Source: Xaviernesmea oryzae
GTDB lineage: Bacteria > Pseudomonadota > Alphaproteobacteria > Rhizobiales > Rhizobiaceae
NCBI RefSeq assembly: GCF_900177415.1
Contig: NZ_FXAF01000002.1
Location: 558,001 to 622,000 of the forward strand
DNA: 64,000 bases
Reading direction: 5' to 3'
The notes under the pieces were generated by a model. It was not told the DNA's origin. It saw only the letters and a program-made list of their open reading frames with translations, and did no database searches. Position 1 is the stretch's first letter; each line of letters starts with the position of its first letter. The position numbers and the translations under genes are program-made. Shown one piece after another: positions 34,997 to 44,175 of the stretch.

Positions 34997-35797
34997 ATGA
35001 CCGAACCGAAAGACTACAAGATCGCGGCCGTGGACCGGGCGCTTGCCCTCCTCGAAGCACTGGCCGACCGTCCGGAACAGGGCGTCACCTCGCTCGCGAA
35101 ATCCCTTGGCATGACCAAATCCCTCGTCTTCCGGCTGCTGCATACGCTGGAGGAGCGAGGCTTCGTGTCGCGGGACCCGGAACGCGCGGAATATTCGCTC
35201 GGCTACCGCATCGGCGTGCTCGGCGAACGGCTCGGCAAGGACGGCGCCCTGCTCTATGCCGCCCGGCCGGTGATGGATGCCCTGCGGGACAAGACGTCAG
35301 AGAACGTCAATCTCGTGATCCGGGAGGGGCTGAAAAGCTATGTGCTCGCCACCCGCGCCGGCTATCATTCGATCCGGCTTTTCGCCCAGGCGGGACGCAA
35401 CGGCCCATTGCATGCGGGCGGCGGATCGCTGCTTCTGCTTGCCTATGCCGATCCGTCCGTCGTCGACACCGTGCTCGCCCAGCCCCTCGAAGCCTTCACG
35501 CCGCATACGGTCACCGATCGCGCCAAGCTGCGCCAGGTGCTCGAACGCATCCGGGCGAACGGCTACAACATCGTGCTCAACGACCTCGATGACGGCGCCT
35601 TCTCGGTGGCTGCGCCGATCCGCAGCGCCGACGGAGCCGTGATCGCCTCGATCTCGGTCGCGGGCGCGGTGGTCCGCTTCGACGAGGAGCGCCGGGAAAC
35701 CTATCTGAAAGCGGCGCTCGACGCCGCGGCGGAAATTTCCGAACGCCTGTCGATCCACGGCCCGGGCGAGAACGGCCGTGTGAAATCAATGGCTTAG
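34997..35797 (+). CDS. IclR-family transcriptional regulator
   Basis: A 266-residue regulator. The N-terminal winged helix has AVDRALALLEALADRPEQGV and SLAKSLGMTKSLVFRLLHTL, the classical IclR recognition helix. The C-terminal effector domain begins near residue 85 and includes GPLHAGGGSLLLLAYAD and VAAPIRSADGAVIASISVAG. The ATG at 34997 has GGAGG 8 bases upstream. It is divergent from the peptide importer/hydantoinase operon and just upstream of the M28-like peptidase gene. The paired operator motifs suggest it controls both. Confidence 0.93.
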   Translation: MTEPKDYKIAAVDRALALLEALADRPEQGVTSLAKSLGMTKSLVFRLLHTLEERGFVSRDPERAEYSLGYRIGVLGERLGKDGALLYAARPVMDALRDKTSENVNLVIREGLKSYVLATRAGYHSIRLFAQAGRNGPLHAGGGSLLLLAYADPSVVDTVLAQPLEAFTPHTVTDRAKLRQVLERIRANGYNIVLNDLDDGAFSVAAPIRSADGAVIASISVAGAVVRFDEERRETYLKAALDAAAEISERLSIHGPGENGRVKSMA

Positions 35798-35812
35798 AGG
35801 TGCATCGCCCCC

Positions 35813-36070
35813 TCCTGCGTCATTCTCGGGCTTGTCCCGAGAATCTGTCCACATCAAACGTGGTTAGATCCTCGCCACAAGGGCGAGGATGACGTCAACC
35901 AATGAAAATCATCACAGGAAAATCCACGGGCGCTACAGCCCTCCTTCGTCATGCTCGGGCCTGTCCCGAGCATCTGCCTACATCAGACGTGAGCAGATCC
36001 TCGGCACAAGGCCGAGGATGACGCAAATTGCAAACTAGCTTCGCCAGAAAAATCCACGGGCGCTGTAGCG
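35813..36070. repeat. two tandem copies of a ~130-bp palindromic intergenic element
   Basis: Two units with a period of about 129-130 bases are seen. Each starts with GTCAT (35819 and 35948) and contains two hairpins. In the first unit these are ATTCTCGGG/CCCGAGAAT and ATCCTCGCC/GGCGAGGAT. In the second they are ATGCTCGGG/CCCGAGCAT and ATCCTCGGC/GCCGAGGAT. Each unit ends with AATCCACGGGCGCT (35921 and 36051). The style matches rhizobial palindromic elements. A third, diverged copy of the hairpin part lies at 37996-38071. Confidence 0.85.
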
Positions 36071-36152
36071 CCCGTTTTCGTCAGTGCGATTTCTTGCCCT
36101 CCGAACCCGCTTGCGGCGCCCCGAAACCTCTGTTAGCGTTTTCATGTTTTAT

Positions 36153-36178
36153 GAAACGATGTTTCATCTAATAAAACA
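36153..36178 (-). promoter_or_regulatory. predicted IclR operator in front of the M28-like peptidase gene
   Basis: The minus strand reads TGTTTTATT, a four-base spacer, then GAAACATCGTTTC, the same motif as at 34887-34912. Here the palindrome extends to ATGAAAC-GAT-GTTTCAT (36151-36167), with outer GTTTTAT/ATAAAAC arms. It ends 18 bases before the ATG of the peptidase gene, so binding would block transcription or initiation. Confidence 0.75.
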
Positions 36179-36196
36179 ATATGGGGAGTACCGGAG

Positions 36197-37921
36197 ATGA
36201 ACGAGATCGAATCCGCCGTTCTGGGAGCGGTGAAGCTGGATGAACCCTGGGCGCTGATCGAAAGCTTTGCGACCTACAAGCGCGAACATCCGACCGATGT
36301 GAACCGCGGCATGGACGAAGTGGCCGCACGTCTGAAGAAGCACGGCGTGGACGTGACCATGCACGAGCCGAGCCTCTATCTCAGCCTGCCGGGGCTTGCC
36401 CGCGTCGAAGCCGGCGGCAAGACGTTTCGCGCCAAGCCGCCGGCTTATGCCAAGGATGCCAAGGCCGGCGTGAAGGGCGAGCTCGTCTACATCAGCAGCC
36501 ATCAGCCGAAAGCGATCTCGACCATGTTCGAGAAGGCCGTCGAGGATACCGACAACCTCGCCGCCCGGGTGCGCGGCAAGGTCGTGCTGTCGGAAGGTTT
36601 CGCCAATCCGGGCCTCGTCTCGCAATTCACCGAGCTCGGCGCGATCGGCGTCATCGCGATCAATCCCGGCGTCGATATCCACTGGGGCATCTGCACCACC
36701 GTCTGGGGCACGCCCGATCTCGACGACCTGCCCCGCAAGCCGTCCATCCCGGCCGTCGCCGTCAACCGCGAGAGCGGCGATGCGCTGATCGAGCTCGCCA
36801 AGTCCGGCGCCGAGGTCACCGTCTTCACCGACATGGAGGAAGGCTGGTTCACGTCCAAACTGCCGGAAGTCTTCATCGAGGGTACGGACGAGCCGGAGAA
36901 ATACATCCTCCTGCACGGCCATCTCGATAGCTGGGACGTTGGCGTGGGCGACAACGCCACCGGCGATGCGACGTTGCTCGAAATCGCCCGCGTGCTCTGG
37001 GCCAATCGCGACAAACTGAAGCGCTCCGTGCGCATCTGCTGGTGGCCGGGCCATTCGACCGGCCGTTATGCAGGCTCCACCTGGTTCTCCGACAATTTCG
37101 CGCTGGACCTCGACGAGAATTGCGTCGCGTCCGTCAACTGCGACAGCCCCGGCTGCCGCTGGGCGACCGAGTTCATCAACCTCTGCATGATGAGCGAGAC
37201 GGAAGCCTTCCTCTCCGACGTCATCGAGGAAGTGGCCGGCAAAAAGGCCGAAGGCGAGCGCCCGCACCGCGCCGGCGACTATTCCTTCAACAATATCGGC
37301 CTTTCGAGCTACCTGATGCTCTCCTCGACCATGGCGGACCGCGACCGGGAGGAAAAGGGCTACTACACGGTCGGCGGCTGCGGCGGCAACATCGCCTGGC
37401 ACACCGAGAACGACACGCTGGAGATCGCCGACAAGGATATCCTGTTGCGCGACATCAAGGTCTATCTGCTCGCCGTGCTGCGCAATGCCAATGCGAAGAT
37501 CCTGCCCTTCGACTGGCGCGCGACGGCACGGGAATTCCTAGACACGGTCGATACCTATCAGAAGAAGGCCGGCGATCGCTTCGATCTTTCACCGACCCGC
37601 AAGGCCGTGGAATCCTTTGCTGAAGCACTCGCTGCCTTTCATGCCGGCATCGACGGCGGCAAGGTGGAGGCGAGGGAGGCCAACCACGTGATCCAGCGCC
37701 TCGCCCGCATACTCGTACCGCTGAACTATACCCGCGAGCAGCGTTTCCGTCACGATCCCGCCCTGCCGATCCCGGAACTTCCAGCACTCTCGACGGCTGC
37801 CGATTTCGACAAGCTCGATCCGGCCAAGCATGGTTTCGCCAGGACGCAGCTCGTCCGCGGCCAGAACCGCGTCATCGCAGCACTTCGCCAGGCCGAAGAG
37901 CTCGTCCGCTCCGCCGGTTGA
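36197..37921 (+). CDS. M28-family metallopeptidase-like protein with PA domain and altered active-site pair
   Basis: A 574-residue protein of the M28 aminopeptidase/carboxypeptidase fold without a signal peptide. A protease-associated domain lies at about residues 120-210. Metal ligands are conserved in HGHLDSWDVGVGDNATGD (His242, Asp252), VNCDSPG (Asp316) and IAWHTENDTLE (His402). The usual adjacent pair of glutamates (general base and metal ligand) should stand in CWWPGHSTGRYAGS, but this segment has Gly285-His286 instead. Either a His replaces one ligand or the protein is not a standard peptidase. GGGGAG precedes the ATG. It shares an operator motif with the peptide importer. Confidence 0.82.
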   Translation: MNEIESAVLGAVKLDEPWALIESFATYKREHPTDVNRGMDEVAARLKKHGVDVTMHEPSLYLSLPGLARVEAGGKTFRAKPPAYAKDAKAGVKGELVYISSHQPKAISTMFEKAVEDTDNLAARVRGKVVLSEGFANPGLVSQFTELGAIGVIAINPGVDIHWGICTTVWGTPDLDDLPRKPSIPAVAVNRESGDALIELAKSGAEVTVFTDMEEGWFTSKLPEVFIEGTDEPEKYILLHGHLDSWDVGVGDNATGDATLLEIARVLWANRDKLKRSVRICWWPGHSTGRYAGSTWFSDNFALDLDENCVASVNCDSPGCRWATEFINLCMMSETEAFLSDVIEEVAGKKAEGERPHRAGDYSFNNIGLSSYLMLSSTMADRDREEKGYYTVGGCGGNIAWHTENDTLEIADKDILLRDIKVYLLAVLRNANAKILPFDWRATAREFLDTVDTYQKKAGDRFDLSPTRKAVESFAEALAAFHAGIDGGKVEAREANHVIQRLARILVPLNYTREQRFRHDPALPIPELPALSTAADFDKLDPAKHGFARTQLVRGQNRVIAALRQAEELVRSAG

Positions 37922-37995
37922 CCGGCCGGCCGATGAAGCCTGTGCCGATTTTCGGCGCAGGCCAGCTTGATGGCAAACCTGGCGTCTTGCCCGGA

Positions 37996-38071
37996 GTCAT
38001 CCTCGGCCTTGTGCCGGGGATCTATAAACGTCAATGATTTGCAGATGCTCGGCACAGGCCCGAGCATGACG
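37996..38071. repeat. third copy of the rhizobial palindromic element
   Basis: The segment begins GTCATCCTCGGCC and ends CGAGCATGACGG. It holds two hairpins, ATCCTCGGC/GCCGGGGAT and ATGCTCGGC/CCGAGCAT, like the tandem copies at 35.8-36.1 kb. It lies in the 334-base gap between the peptidase gene and the molybdopterin-subunit gene. The rest of the gap (to 38255) shows no gene and probably holds the promoter of the latter. Confidence 0.75.
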
Positions 38072-38255
38072 GTCAGGGATTTTCGAACCGTTGTCGGCAG
38101 TCTGACTCGCGCCGACTTTTCGGCCCGAGCTTGCATCTAATCTGCCCGACAGGGCGACAGAAACATTTGTCAAATCGGAACTCCTGCCTTAGCGTCACGG
38201 CCAGTGTCAGCGAGGCTGATACCGATCGCTTGTGCCTGCCGGGGAGTACGTTCTT

Positions 38256-40565
38256 TTGAGCAATGATCATGAGGTCTTCACCGGCCGCCGGGAAGACGCG
38301 AGGCTTGTTACCGGGCAAGGCGCCTATACCGCCGACAAGAGACTGGATGGACAGCTTTACGCCGCGTTTTTGAGGGCGGACCAGCCGCACGCGCGCATCG
38401 TCTCGATCGATGTGGAAGCGGCGATCGAGGCACCCGGCGTTCATCTCGTTTTGACGGGCAAGGATGCGCTCGAAGCCAGGCTGATCGCCCCCGGCCCGCT
38501 CATCTCCTTCCCGGGCGTCGACGGCATGACGATCAGGGCGCCGGTCCGCTACGCGCTCTCGACCGACCGCGTCCGCTTCGTCGGCGAGCCGGTCGTCCTG
38601 GTCGTTGCCGACAGCGCGGAAGCTGCCGCCGATGCGGTCGAACTCATCGCCGTCGAGTACGAGGAACTGCCGGCGGTCGTCGATGCCGAAAAGGCACTCG
38701 AGGAGGATGCGCCGCAGCTCTTCGACGACGTGCCCGGCAATCTGGTCTTCCTGCACGGCTTCGGCGACAAGGCCGCAACCGACGAGGCCTTCGCCAGGGC
38801 CACCCATATCTCGAAGCTTACCGTCGAATCGCAGCGCGTCGCCGCCAACCCCCTCGAACTGAAATCCTTCATGGCGGCCTACGATCCGGAAACGGACATC
38901 TTCGACGTCTATTCCGCCAGCCAGGGCACCGGCCTTGCCGATGGGCTTGCCCGCTTCACCGGCCATCCGCCGGAAAAGGTCCGGCATCATATGGGCGATG
39001 TCGGCGGCAGTTTCGGCATCCGCGGCGCGGCCTATCCGGAATATGCGGCGATCATGCTCGCCACGCGAAAGCTCTGTCGCCCGGTGCGCTGGACCGCCAG
39101 CCGCACCGAGAGCTTTCTTGCCGATTACCATGGCCGCGCGGTGAAGCTCACCGGAGAACTCGCCATGAACGAGGCCGGCGAGTTCCTCGGCATCCGCATC
39201 GGCGTCGTGTGCGATCTCGGCGCCTATCATTCGCCGCCGGGCGCGTTGATCAACGTGCTGAACCCGATGCTGACGGGCACCGGCTGCTACAGGATCCCTG
39301 TCGTTTTCGGCCTCAACAGGCTCGCCTTCACCAACACCTCTCCGATCGCCGCCTATCGCGGCGCCGGCCGTCCCGACATCAACTATATGGTGGAACGGCT
39401 GGTCGATCAGGCTGCGGCCGACATCGGCATGGATCGGGTCGAAATCCGGCGGAAGAACCTGATCCCGGACGACGCCTATCCCTACCGGACGCCGACCACG
39501 GTCTATGACAGCGGCAACTATGTCGCCATGCTGGAGGAAGCGGTCTCGATTTCCGACTGGAAGGGTTTCGAGGCGCGCCGCAGGGAGGCCGAAAGCCGCG
39601 GCAACCTGCGCGGCATCGGCATGGGCATTTTCATCGAACCGTCGGGCGGCGGCCATATGCCGGAGGAAACGGAAATCCGTTTCGAACCCGACGGCACGAT
39701 CACGCTCTACACGCTCTCCGGTTCCGCCGGCCAGGGCCATGAGACGGTCCTGCCGCGGCTTGTCGCGAGGGAGCTCGGCATCGACGAGAACCTGATCACG
39801 CTCCGCGCCAACAGCGTGAAGGCGCCCCACAGGCTGAAGGGCGCCGGAACCATGGGCTCCCGCACCATGGCCTCGCACGGCGCCTCGCTCACGGTCACCT
39901 CGCGTGAGGTGGTGAGGAAAGGCTTCAAGCTCGCCGCGGACGCGCTGGAAGCCTCGGAAAACGACATCGAGTTCGACCATGGCCATTACAAGGTCGCCGG
40001 CACGAACCTTTCCGTCTCGCTCATGGAACTCGCCGCCCGCAACGTCACGCTGGAGGGCAATGCGCTCGACACCTTGGCCTCGATCCAGCCGGAGCGCAAC
40101 TTTCCGGGCGGCGTGCATGTGGCCGAGGTGGAGATCGATCCCGGCACCGGCGAGACGAAGGTCATCTCCTATATCGGCGTCGACGATGCGGGCCGCGTGA
40201 TCGACCATACGCTTCTCGAAGGCCAGATGCATGGCGGCCTGGCCCAGGGCGCCGGCCAGGTCTTCGGCGAAGAGATCGTCTACGACGGCGACAGCGGCCA
40301 ACTTCTGACCGCCACCTTCATGGACTATTTCATGCCGCGGGCGGATTTCATGCCGACGCCGCGCTTCGTCGACATGCCGGTGCCTTCGCCGACCAACGTG
40401 CTTGGCGCCAAGGGCGGCGGCGAAGCGGGCACGACCGGCGCCCTGCCGACGTTGATGAACGCGGTGGTGGATGCGCTTCGCCGGGCGGGCGTCAGGGAAT
40501 TCGACATGCCGGCAACGCCCTACAGGATCTGGAAAGCTTTGAAATCGGCAGAAGCCGGCATATGA
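38256..40565 (+). CDS. xanthine dehydrogenase-family molybdopterin-binding subunit (form II CoxL-like)
   Basis: A 769-residue large subunit of a molybdenum hydroxylase. It begins with the Ald_Xan_dh_C domain (GRREDARLVTGQGAYTADKR), followed by the cofactor-binding domain. The active-site loop reads SPIAAYRGAGRPD. AYRGAGR is the form II pattern, not the AYRCSFR of true CO dehydrogenase. The catalytic Glu is in LGAKGGGEAGTTG near the C-terminus. The start is a TTG at 38256 with GGGGAG upstream. A GTG at 38232 would run through that site. No FAD or iron-sulfur subunit gene lies beside it, so its electron partners must come from elsewhere. Confidence 0.88.
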   Translation: MSNDHEVFTGRREDARLVTGQGAYTADKRLDGQLYAAFLRADQPHARIVSIDVEAAIEAPGVHLVLTGKDALEARLIAPGPLISFPGVDGMTIRAPVRYALSTDRVRFVGEPVVLVVADSAEAAADAVELIAVEYEELPAVVDAEKALEEDAPQLFDDVPGNLVFLHGFGDKAATDEAFARATHISKLTVESQRVAANPLELKSFMAAYDPETDIFDVYSASQGTGLADGLARFTGHPPEKVRHHMGDVGGSFGIRGAAYPEYAAIMLATRKLCRPVRWTASRTESFLADYHGRAVKLTGELAMNEAGEFLGIRIGVVCDLGAYHSPPGALINVLNPMLTGTGCYRIPVVFGLNRLAFTNTSPIAAYRGAGRPDINYMVERLVDQAAADIGMDRVEIRRKNLIPDDAYPYRTPTTVYDSGNYVAMLEEAVSISDWKGFEARRREAESRGNLRGIGMGIFIEPSGGGHMPEETEIRFEPDGTITLYTLSGSAGQGHETVLPRLVARELGIDENLITLRANSVKAPHRLKGAGTMGSRTMASHGASLTVTSREVVRKGFKLAADALEASENDIEFDHGHYKVAGTNLSVSLMELAARNVTLEGNALDTLASIQPERNFPGGVHVAEVEIDPGTGETKVISYIGVDDAGRVIDHTLLEGQMHGGLAQGAGQVFGEEIVYDGDSGQLLTATFMDYFMPRADFMPTPRFVDMPVPSPTNVLGAKGGGEAGTTGALPTLMNAVVDALRRAGVREFDMPATPYRIWKALKSAEAGI

Positions 40566-40613
40566 CGGAGACGATCGAACGCCCGACATGAGTCTGCCTG
40601 AGGGTTCCGGACG

Positions 40614-41234
40614 ATGAATCTGGATGAAATCGCTGAAATCGTCATCGCCCGCGCCGGGGACAAACGGCGCTTCATCGTCGCGGTCGCCGGTCCTCCCGGC
40701 GCCGGCAAGTCGACGCTGGCGGAGGCGCTGCACAAGGCGTTGCTGGCGCGCGGCGAAACCGCCGAAGTCCTGCCGATGGACGGTTTCCACATGGATAACG
40801 GCATTCTGGAAGCCCGCGGCCTGCTGCCCCGCAAGGGCGCGCCGGAAACCTTCGACGTCCGCGGTTTTGCCGATATCCTCCGCGCCGTGCGGCAGGCGGA
40901 CGAGGAAGTGCTGGTGCCGGTCTTCGACCGGTCGCGCGAGATCGCCATCGCTTCGGCGCGGCCGATTTCGCCGGACACCCATATCGTGCTTGCGGAAGGC
41001 AATTACCTGCTGATCGATGCCGCTCCCTGGTCGCGGCTCGCGGATTTTTTCGACCTCACCATCTTCGTCGGCCCGGAGGAAGAGGTGCTGCGCGAACGCC
41101 TGACGGCGCGCTGGGTGCATTACGGGCTGGACGAGGCCGCCATCGCCTGGAAGCTCGACGGCAACGACCTGCCGAACGGCCGGTTCATCATCGTCAATTC
41201 CCGCCCCGCCGACATCCGGATCGAGACGTTCTGA
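40614..41234 (+). CDS. P-loop kinase of the uridine kinase / pantothenate kinase / FrcK type
   Basis: A 206-residue small-molecule kinase. Walker A is AVAGPPGAGKSTLAEAL (residues about 22-38), followed by VLPMDGFHMDN with the substrate-binding Asp, and LAEGNYLLIDAAPW. The family is close to uridine kinases and to rhizobial proteins encoded next to fructose importers. The sugar or nucleoside phosphorylated is unknown. It starts 48 bases after the molybdopterin-subunit gene and converges on the CUT1 importer operon with 2 bases between the stops, so it may phosphorylate the imported sugar. Confidence 0.8.
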   Translation: MNLDEIAEIVIARAGDKRRFIVAVAGPPGAGKSTLAEALHKALLARGETAEVLPMDGFHMDNGILEARGLLPRKGAPETFDVRGFADILRAVRQADEEVLVPVFDRSREIAIASARPISPDTHIVLAEGNYLLIDAAPWSRLADFFDLTIFVGPEEEVLRERLTARWVHYGLDEAAIAWKLDGNDLPNGRFIIVNSRPADIRIETF

Positions 41235-41236
41235 AA

Positions 41237-42307
41237 TTACAGCGCGACGCCGCTGTCGCGGTCGAAGACATGCACCTGCTCGGCCGGAATGTTCGCCTCG
41301 AACCTCGCGCCGTAGCGAGCCGGATATTCGCCGTCGACGATCGCCGTCACCGGCTGGCCGGCGAGGTCGAAGACCACATGCGTCTGTGCTCCGGTCGGCT
41401 CGACCAGCAGCGTCCGGCCGGCCAAAGCGGTCCCGCCCGTGCCGGGGCTCAGATGTTCGGGCCTCAGGCCGATCTTGATCGCCTGCCCGCGCTTCACCTT
41501 GCGGTCCGGCGCGATGCGGATCGCCGTGCCGTCGCCGAGGCGCGCCGCCGCCTCGCCACCCCCACCGTCGACGGTGCCGTCGAGGATATTCATCGCCGGC
41601 GAGCCGATGAAGGCCGCGACGAAGAGGTTGGCCGGCGTCTTGTAGAGTTCCATCGGCGTGCCCTCCTGCTCCACCCGTCCCTGGTTGAGCACGACGATGC
41701 GGTCGGCGAGCGTCATCGCCTCGATCTGGTCGTGGGTCACGTAGATCGAGGTCGTGCCCACCTTCTGGTGCAGGGTCTTGATCTCGGAGCGCATCTGCAC
41801 GCGCAGTTTCGCATCGAGGTTGGAAAGCGGCTCGTCGAACAGGAAGACGGCCGGGTTGCGGACGACTGCGCGGCCCATGGCGACCCGCTGGCGCTGGCCG
41901 CCGGAAAGCTGCGCCGGCTTGCGGTCGAGAAGCGGGACGAGATCGAGCATGCGCGCCGCCTCGTTGACCCGCTCGGCGATGACCGGCTTCGACGCGCCGG
42001 AAAGGCGCAGGTTGAAGCCCATGTTCTCGGCCACCGTCATATGCGGATAGAGCGCATAGGACTGGAACACCATGGCGATGTTCCGTTCGCGCGGCGTCAG
42101 CTCGTTGACGACCTTGCCGCCGATGAGGACGTCGCCTTCGGTAATCTCCTCAAGGCCTGCGATCATCCTGAGAAGCGTGGATTTTCCGCATCCCGACGGG
42201 CCGACCAGCGCGATGAATTCGCCGTCCTCGATGGAAAGCCTCACGCCGTGGATGACCCCGAGGGAACCGTAGGATTTTTGGACGTTGGACAGGGTGACGG
42301 AGGCCAT
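41237..42307 (-). CDS. sugar ABC transporter ATP-binding protein (UgpC/MsmK-like)
   Basis: A 356-residue CUT1 ATPase. Walker A is [13 protein letters not shown], the signature is [15 protein letters not shown], Walker B is [17 protein letters not shown], and the H-loop is [14 protein letters not shown]. Two OB-type regulatory domains follow from about residue 240. It is the last gene of an operon that starts with the binding protein at 45474. Confidence 0.95.
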   Translation of the reverse strand: MASVTLSNVQKSYGSLGVIHGVRLSIEDGEFIALVGPSGCGKSTLLRMIAGLEEITEGDVLIGGKVVNELTPRERNIAMVFQSYALYPHMTVAENMGFNLRLSGASKPVIAERVNEAARMLDLVPLLDRKPAQLSGGQRQRVAMGRAVVRNPAVFLFDEPLSNLDAKLRVQMRSEIKTLHQKVGTTSIYVTHDQIEAMTLADRIVVLNQGRVEQEGTPMELYKTPANLFVAAFIGSPAMNILDGTVDGGGGEAAARLGDGTAIRIAPDRKVKRGQAIKIGLRPEHLSPGTGGTALAGRTLLVEPTGAQTHVVFDLAGQPVTAIVDGEYPARYGARFEANIPAEQVHVFDRDSGVAL

Positions 42308-42325
42308 GGGTGTTCCGATCTTCGG

Positions 42326-43174
42326 TCAGGACTTCACGGCGCCGGCCGTCAGGCCGGCGATGATGTGCTTCTGGGCAAGGAAGAAGACGATGATGGTCGG
42401 CAGGATGGTGAGCGTGATGAAGGCGAGCACCAGTTGCCACTCGGTCCCGAATTCTCCCCGGTAGACCATGATCCCCAGCGGCCAGGGATAGATGGATTCC
42501 GAATTCAGCATGATGAGCGGCAGGATGTAGCTGTTCCAGCTCGCCACGAAGGACACGATCGCGACCGTCGCGATGATCGGGCGCGAGAGCGGTAGCGTGA
42601 CGTGCCAGAAGAAGCGCATGTAGCCGCAGCCATCCACGAAGGCGGCCTGGAACAGTTCCTCCGGAAGATTGCGGAAATAATTCCGGAACAGGAGGATGCT
42701 CATGCCGAGGCCGAAGGCCACCTGCGGCAGGACGACGCCCCAATAGGTATTGAGCAGGCCGAGGTCGCGGATACGGATGAAGAGCGGCAGGATCGCGGTG
42801 GCGGCCGGAAACATCAGCCCGATCAGAAAGTAGTTGAGCAGGAAGTTCGAGCCGAAGAACCGGACATGGGCAAAGGTGAAGGCTGCCATGGCCGCGACGG
42901 ACACGGTGAGGAATACGGTGAGCGTGGCGATGATCAGCGAGTTCATCATCTGCCGCCAGTACCGGTCCCCGAACAGGATATCGGTATAGTTGGACCATTG
43001 CCATTCGGCCGGCAGGCCGAACGGATTGATGCGCAGGTCGCCGAGCGTCTTGAAACCGCCGAGAGCCGTCGTCAGCAGCGGAACGACGACGACCGCGGCA
43101 ATGATGGTGAGCGAGACGTAGAGGTAGATTTTCGTGCCGGCGCTCATCCGGATTGAGGATCCCGTCTCAGTCAT
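42326..43174 (-). CDS. carbohydrate ABC transporter permease (MalG-like)
   Basis: A 282-residue CUT1 permease. The first helix is IYLYVSLTIIAAVVVVPLLT, and the EAA loop is AAFVDGCGYMRFFWHVTLPL, at about residues 190-209. It overlaps the end of the partner permease gene by 8 bases. Confidence 0.93.
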   Translation of the reverse strand: MTETGSSIRMSAGTKIYLYVSLTIIAAVVVVPLLTTALGGFKTLGDLRINPFGLPAEWQWSNYTDILFGDRYWRQMMNSLIIATLTVFLTVSVAAMAAFTFAHVRFFGSNFLLNYFLIGLMFPAATAILPLFIRIRDLGLLNTYWGVVLPQVAFGLGMSILLFRNYFRNLPEELFQAAFVDGCGYMRFFWHVTLPLSRPIIATVAIVSFVASWNSYILPLIMLNSESIYPWPLGIMVYRGEFGTEWQLVLAFITLTILPTIIVFFLAQKHIIAGLTAGAVKS

Positions 43175-44105
43175 GGCGCATGAATATCCGTTTGTAGCTG
43201 AAGGCGAGCGTGACGCAGATCACGAACAGGACGACGCCGACCGCGCTTCCGAGACCCACCTGCATCCGGGTGACCCCGAAATTGTAGAGGAAGGTCACCA
43301 TGGTCTGGGTGGAATTGAAAGGTCCGCCGCCGGTCAGCGGCATGATCATGTCGAACAGTTGCAGCGACCCGACCACGGCGAAGAACACCGACAGGCGCAG
43401 CGTCGAGCCGAGGAGCGGCAGCGTCACGAAGCGGAATTTCTGCCAGCCGGTGGCGCCGTCGATCTCGGCGGCTTCCAGGACGCTCTTGTCGAGGGACTGG
43501 AGCCCGGCGATGAAGAGCATCATGTGGAAGCCGAAATATTTCCAGACCACCACGGCGAGCACCGCATAGATGGCGAGGTCCTTGTCGGCGAGAACATAGG
43601 GCGTCTCGACCCCGAGGAAGCCTGCGACGGCCGCGAAAAGCCCGTAGTCGCCGTCATAGACGAAGCGCCAGATGAGGCCGGCCGCCACATCGGCGAGCAC
43701 ATAGGGCAGGAAGAAGATCAGCCGGAAGACGATCACGCCCTTGATGCGGTTCGCCAGCATCATGGCAAGCCAGATCGCAAGCGGTATTTGCAGCAGCAGC
43801 GAAACGACGATGATCAGGAAGTTGTTCTTGAGGGCCGTCAGAAAGGCGCCGTTTCCGAAGAGCACCTCGAAATTCCGCAGGCCCACGAACTGCTCGGGCA
43901 GGCCGTAGCCGTCCCACCGGTAGAGGCTGTACCAGGCGGCCTCGCCCATCGGCATGATCACGAAGATCGTGAAAAGAAGAAGCGCCGGCGGCAGGAACAG
44001 GATCAGTACCGGAAGCCGCCCCCGTGCCGTCGGGCTCTTGCGCCTGGCAACGCGACGTGCGTCCGCCGCATGCCCTATGGCGGTCGTTGCAGAAACATTG
44101 GTCAT
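43167..44105 (-). CDS. sugar ABC transporter permease (MalF-like)
   Basis: A 312-residue CUT1 permease. A basic cytoplasmic N-terminus is followed by LILFLPPALLLFTIFVIMPM, and the EAA loop is AAEIDGATGWQKFRFVTLPL. The start at 44105 (MTNVSATT) has GGAACGAAG upstream. An ATG six codons earlier (44123) has no visible ribosome site. It forms the channel together with the MalG-like partner. Confidence 0.92.
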   Translation of the reverse strand: MTNVSATTAIGHAADARRVARRKSPTARGRLPVLILFLPPALLLFTIFVIMPMGEAAWYSLYRWDGYGLPEQFVGLRNFEVLFGNGAFLTALKNNFLIIVVSLLLQIPLAIWLAMMLANRIKGVIVFRLIFFLPYVLADVAAGLIWRFVYDGDYGLFAAVAGFLGVETPYVLADKDLAIYAVLAVVVWKYFGFHMMLFIAGLQSLDKSVLEAAEIDGATGWQKFRFVTLPLLGSTLRLSVFFAVVGSLQLFDMIMPLTGGGPFNSTQTMVTFLYNFGVTRMQVGLGSAVGVVLFVICVTLAFSYKRIFMRHD

Positions 44106-44175
44106 CTTCGTTCCGGCTGTCATGGGCTGCAGGGAACGCGCCGGCCGGGGCAGTCGGCCCCGCCGGCGCCTCGCA

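Noticed and set aside
35813..36070. Tandem repeats considered as a CRISPR array
   Set aside because: There are only two units of about 130 bases with internal palindromes. Repeat and spacer sizes do not fit, and no cas genes are present.
38073..41120. A 1,015-codon open frame on the minus strand
   Set aside because: It runs antisense to the molybdopterin-subunit and kinase genes, both of which have clear family motifs. Its translation is rich in Arg, Asp, Gly and His without recognisable domains, as expected for a shadow frame in GC-rich DNA.
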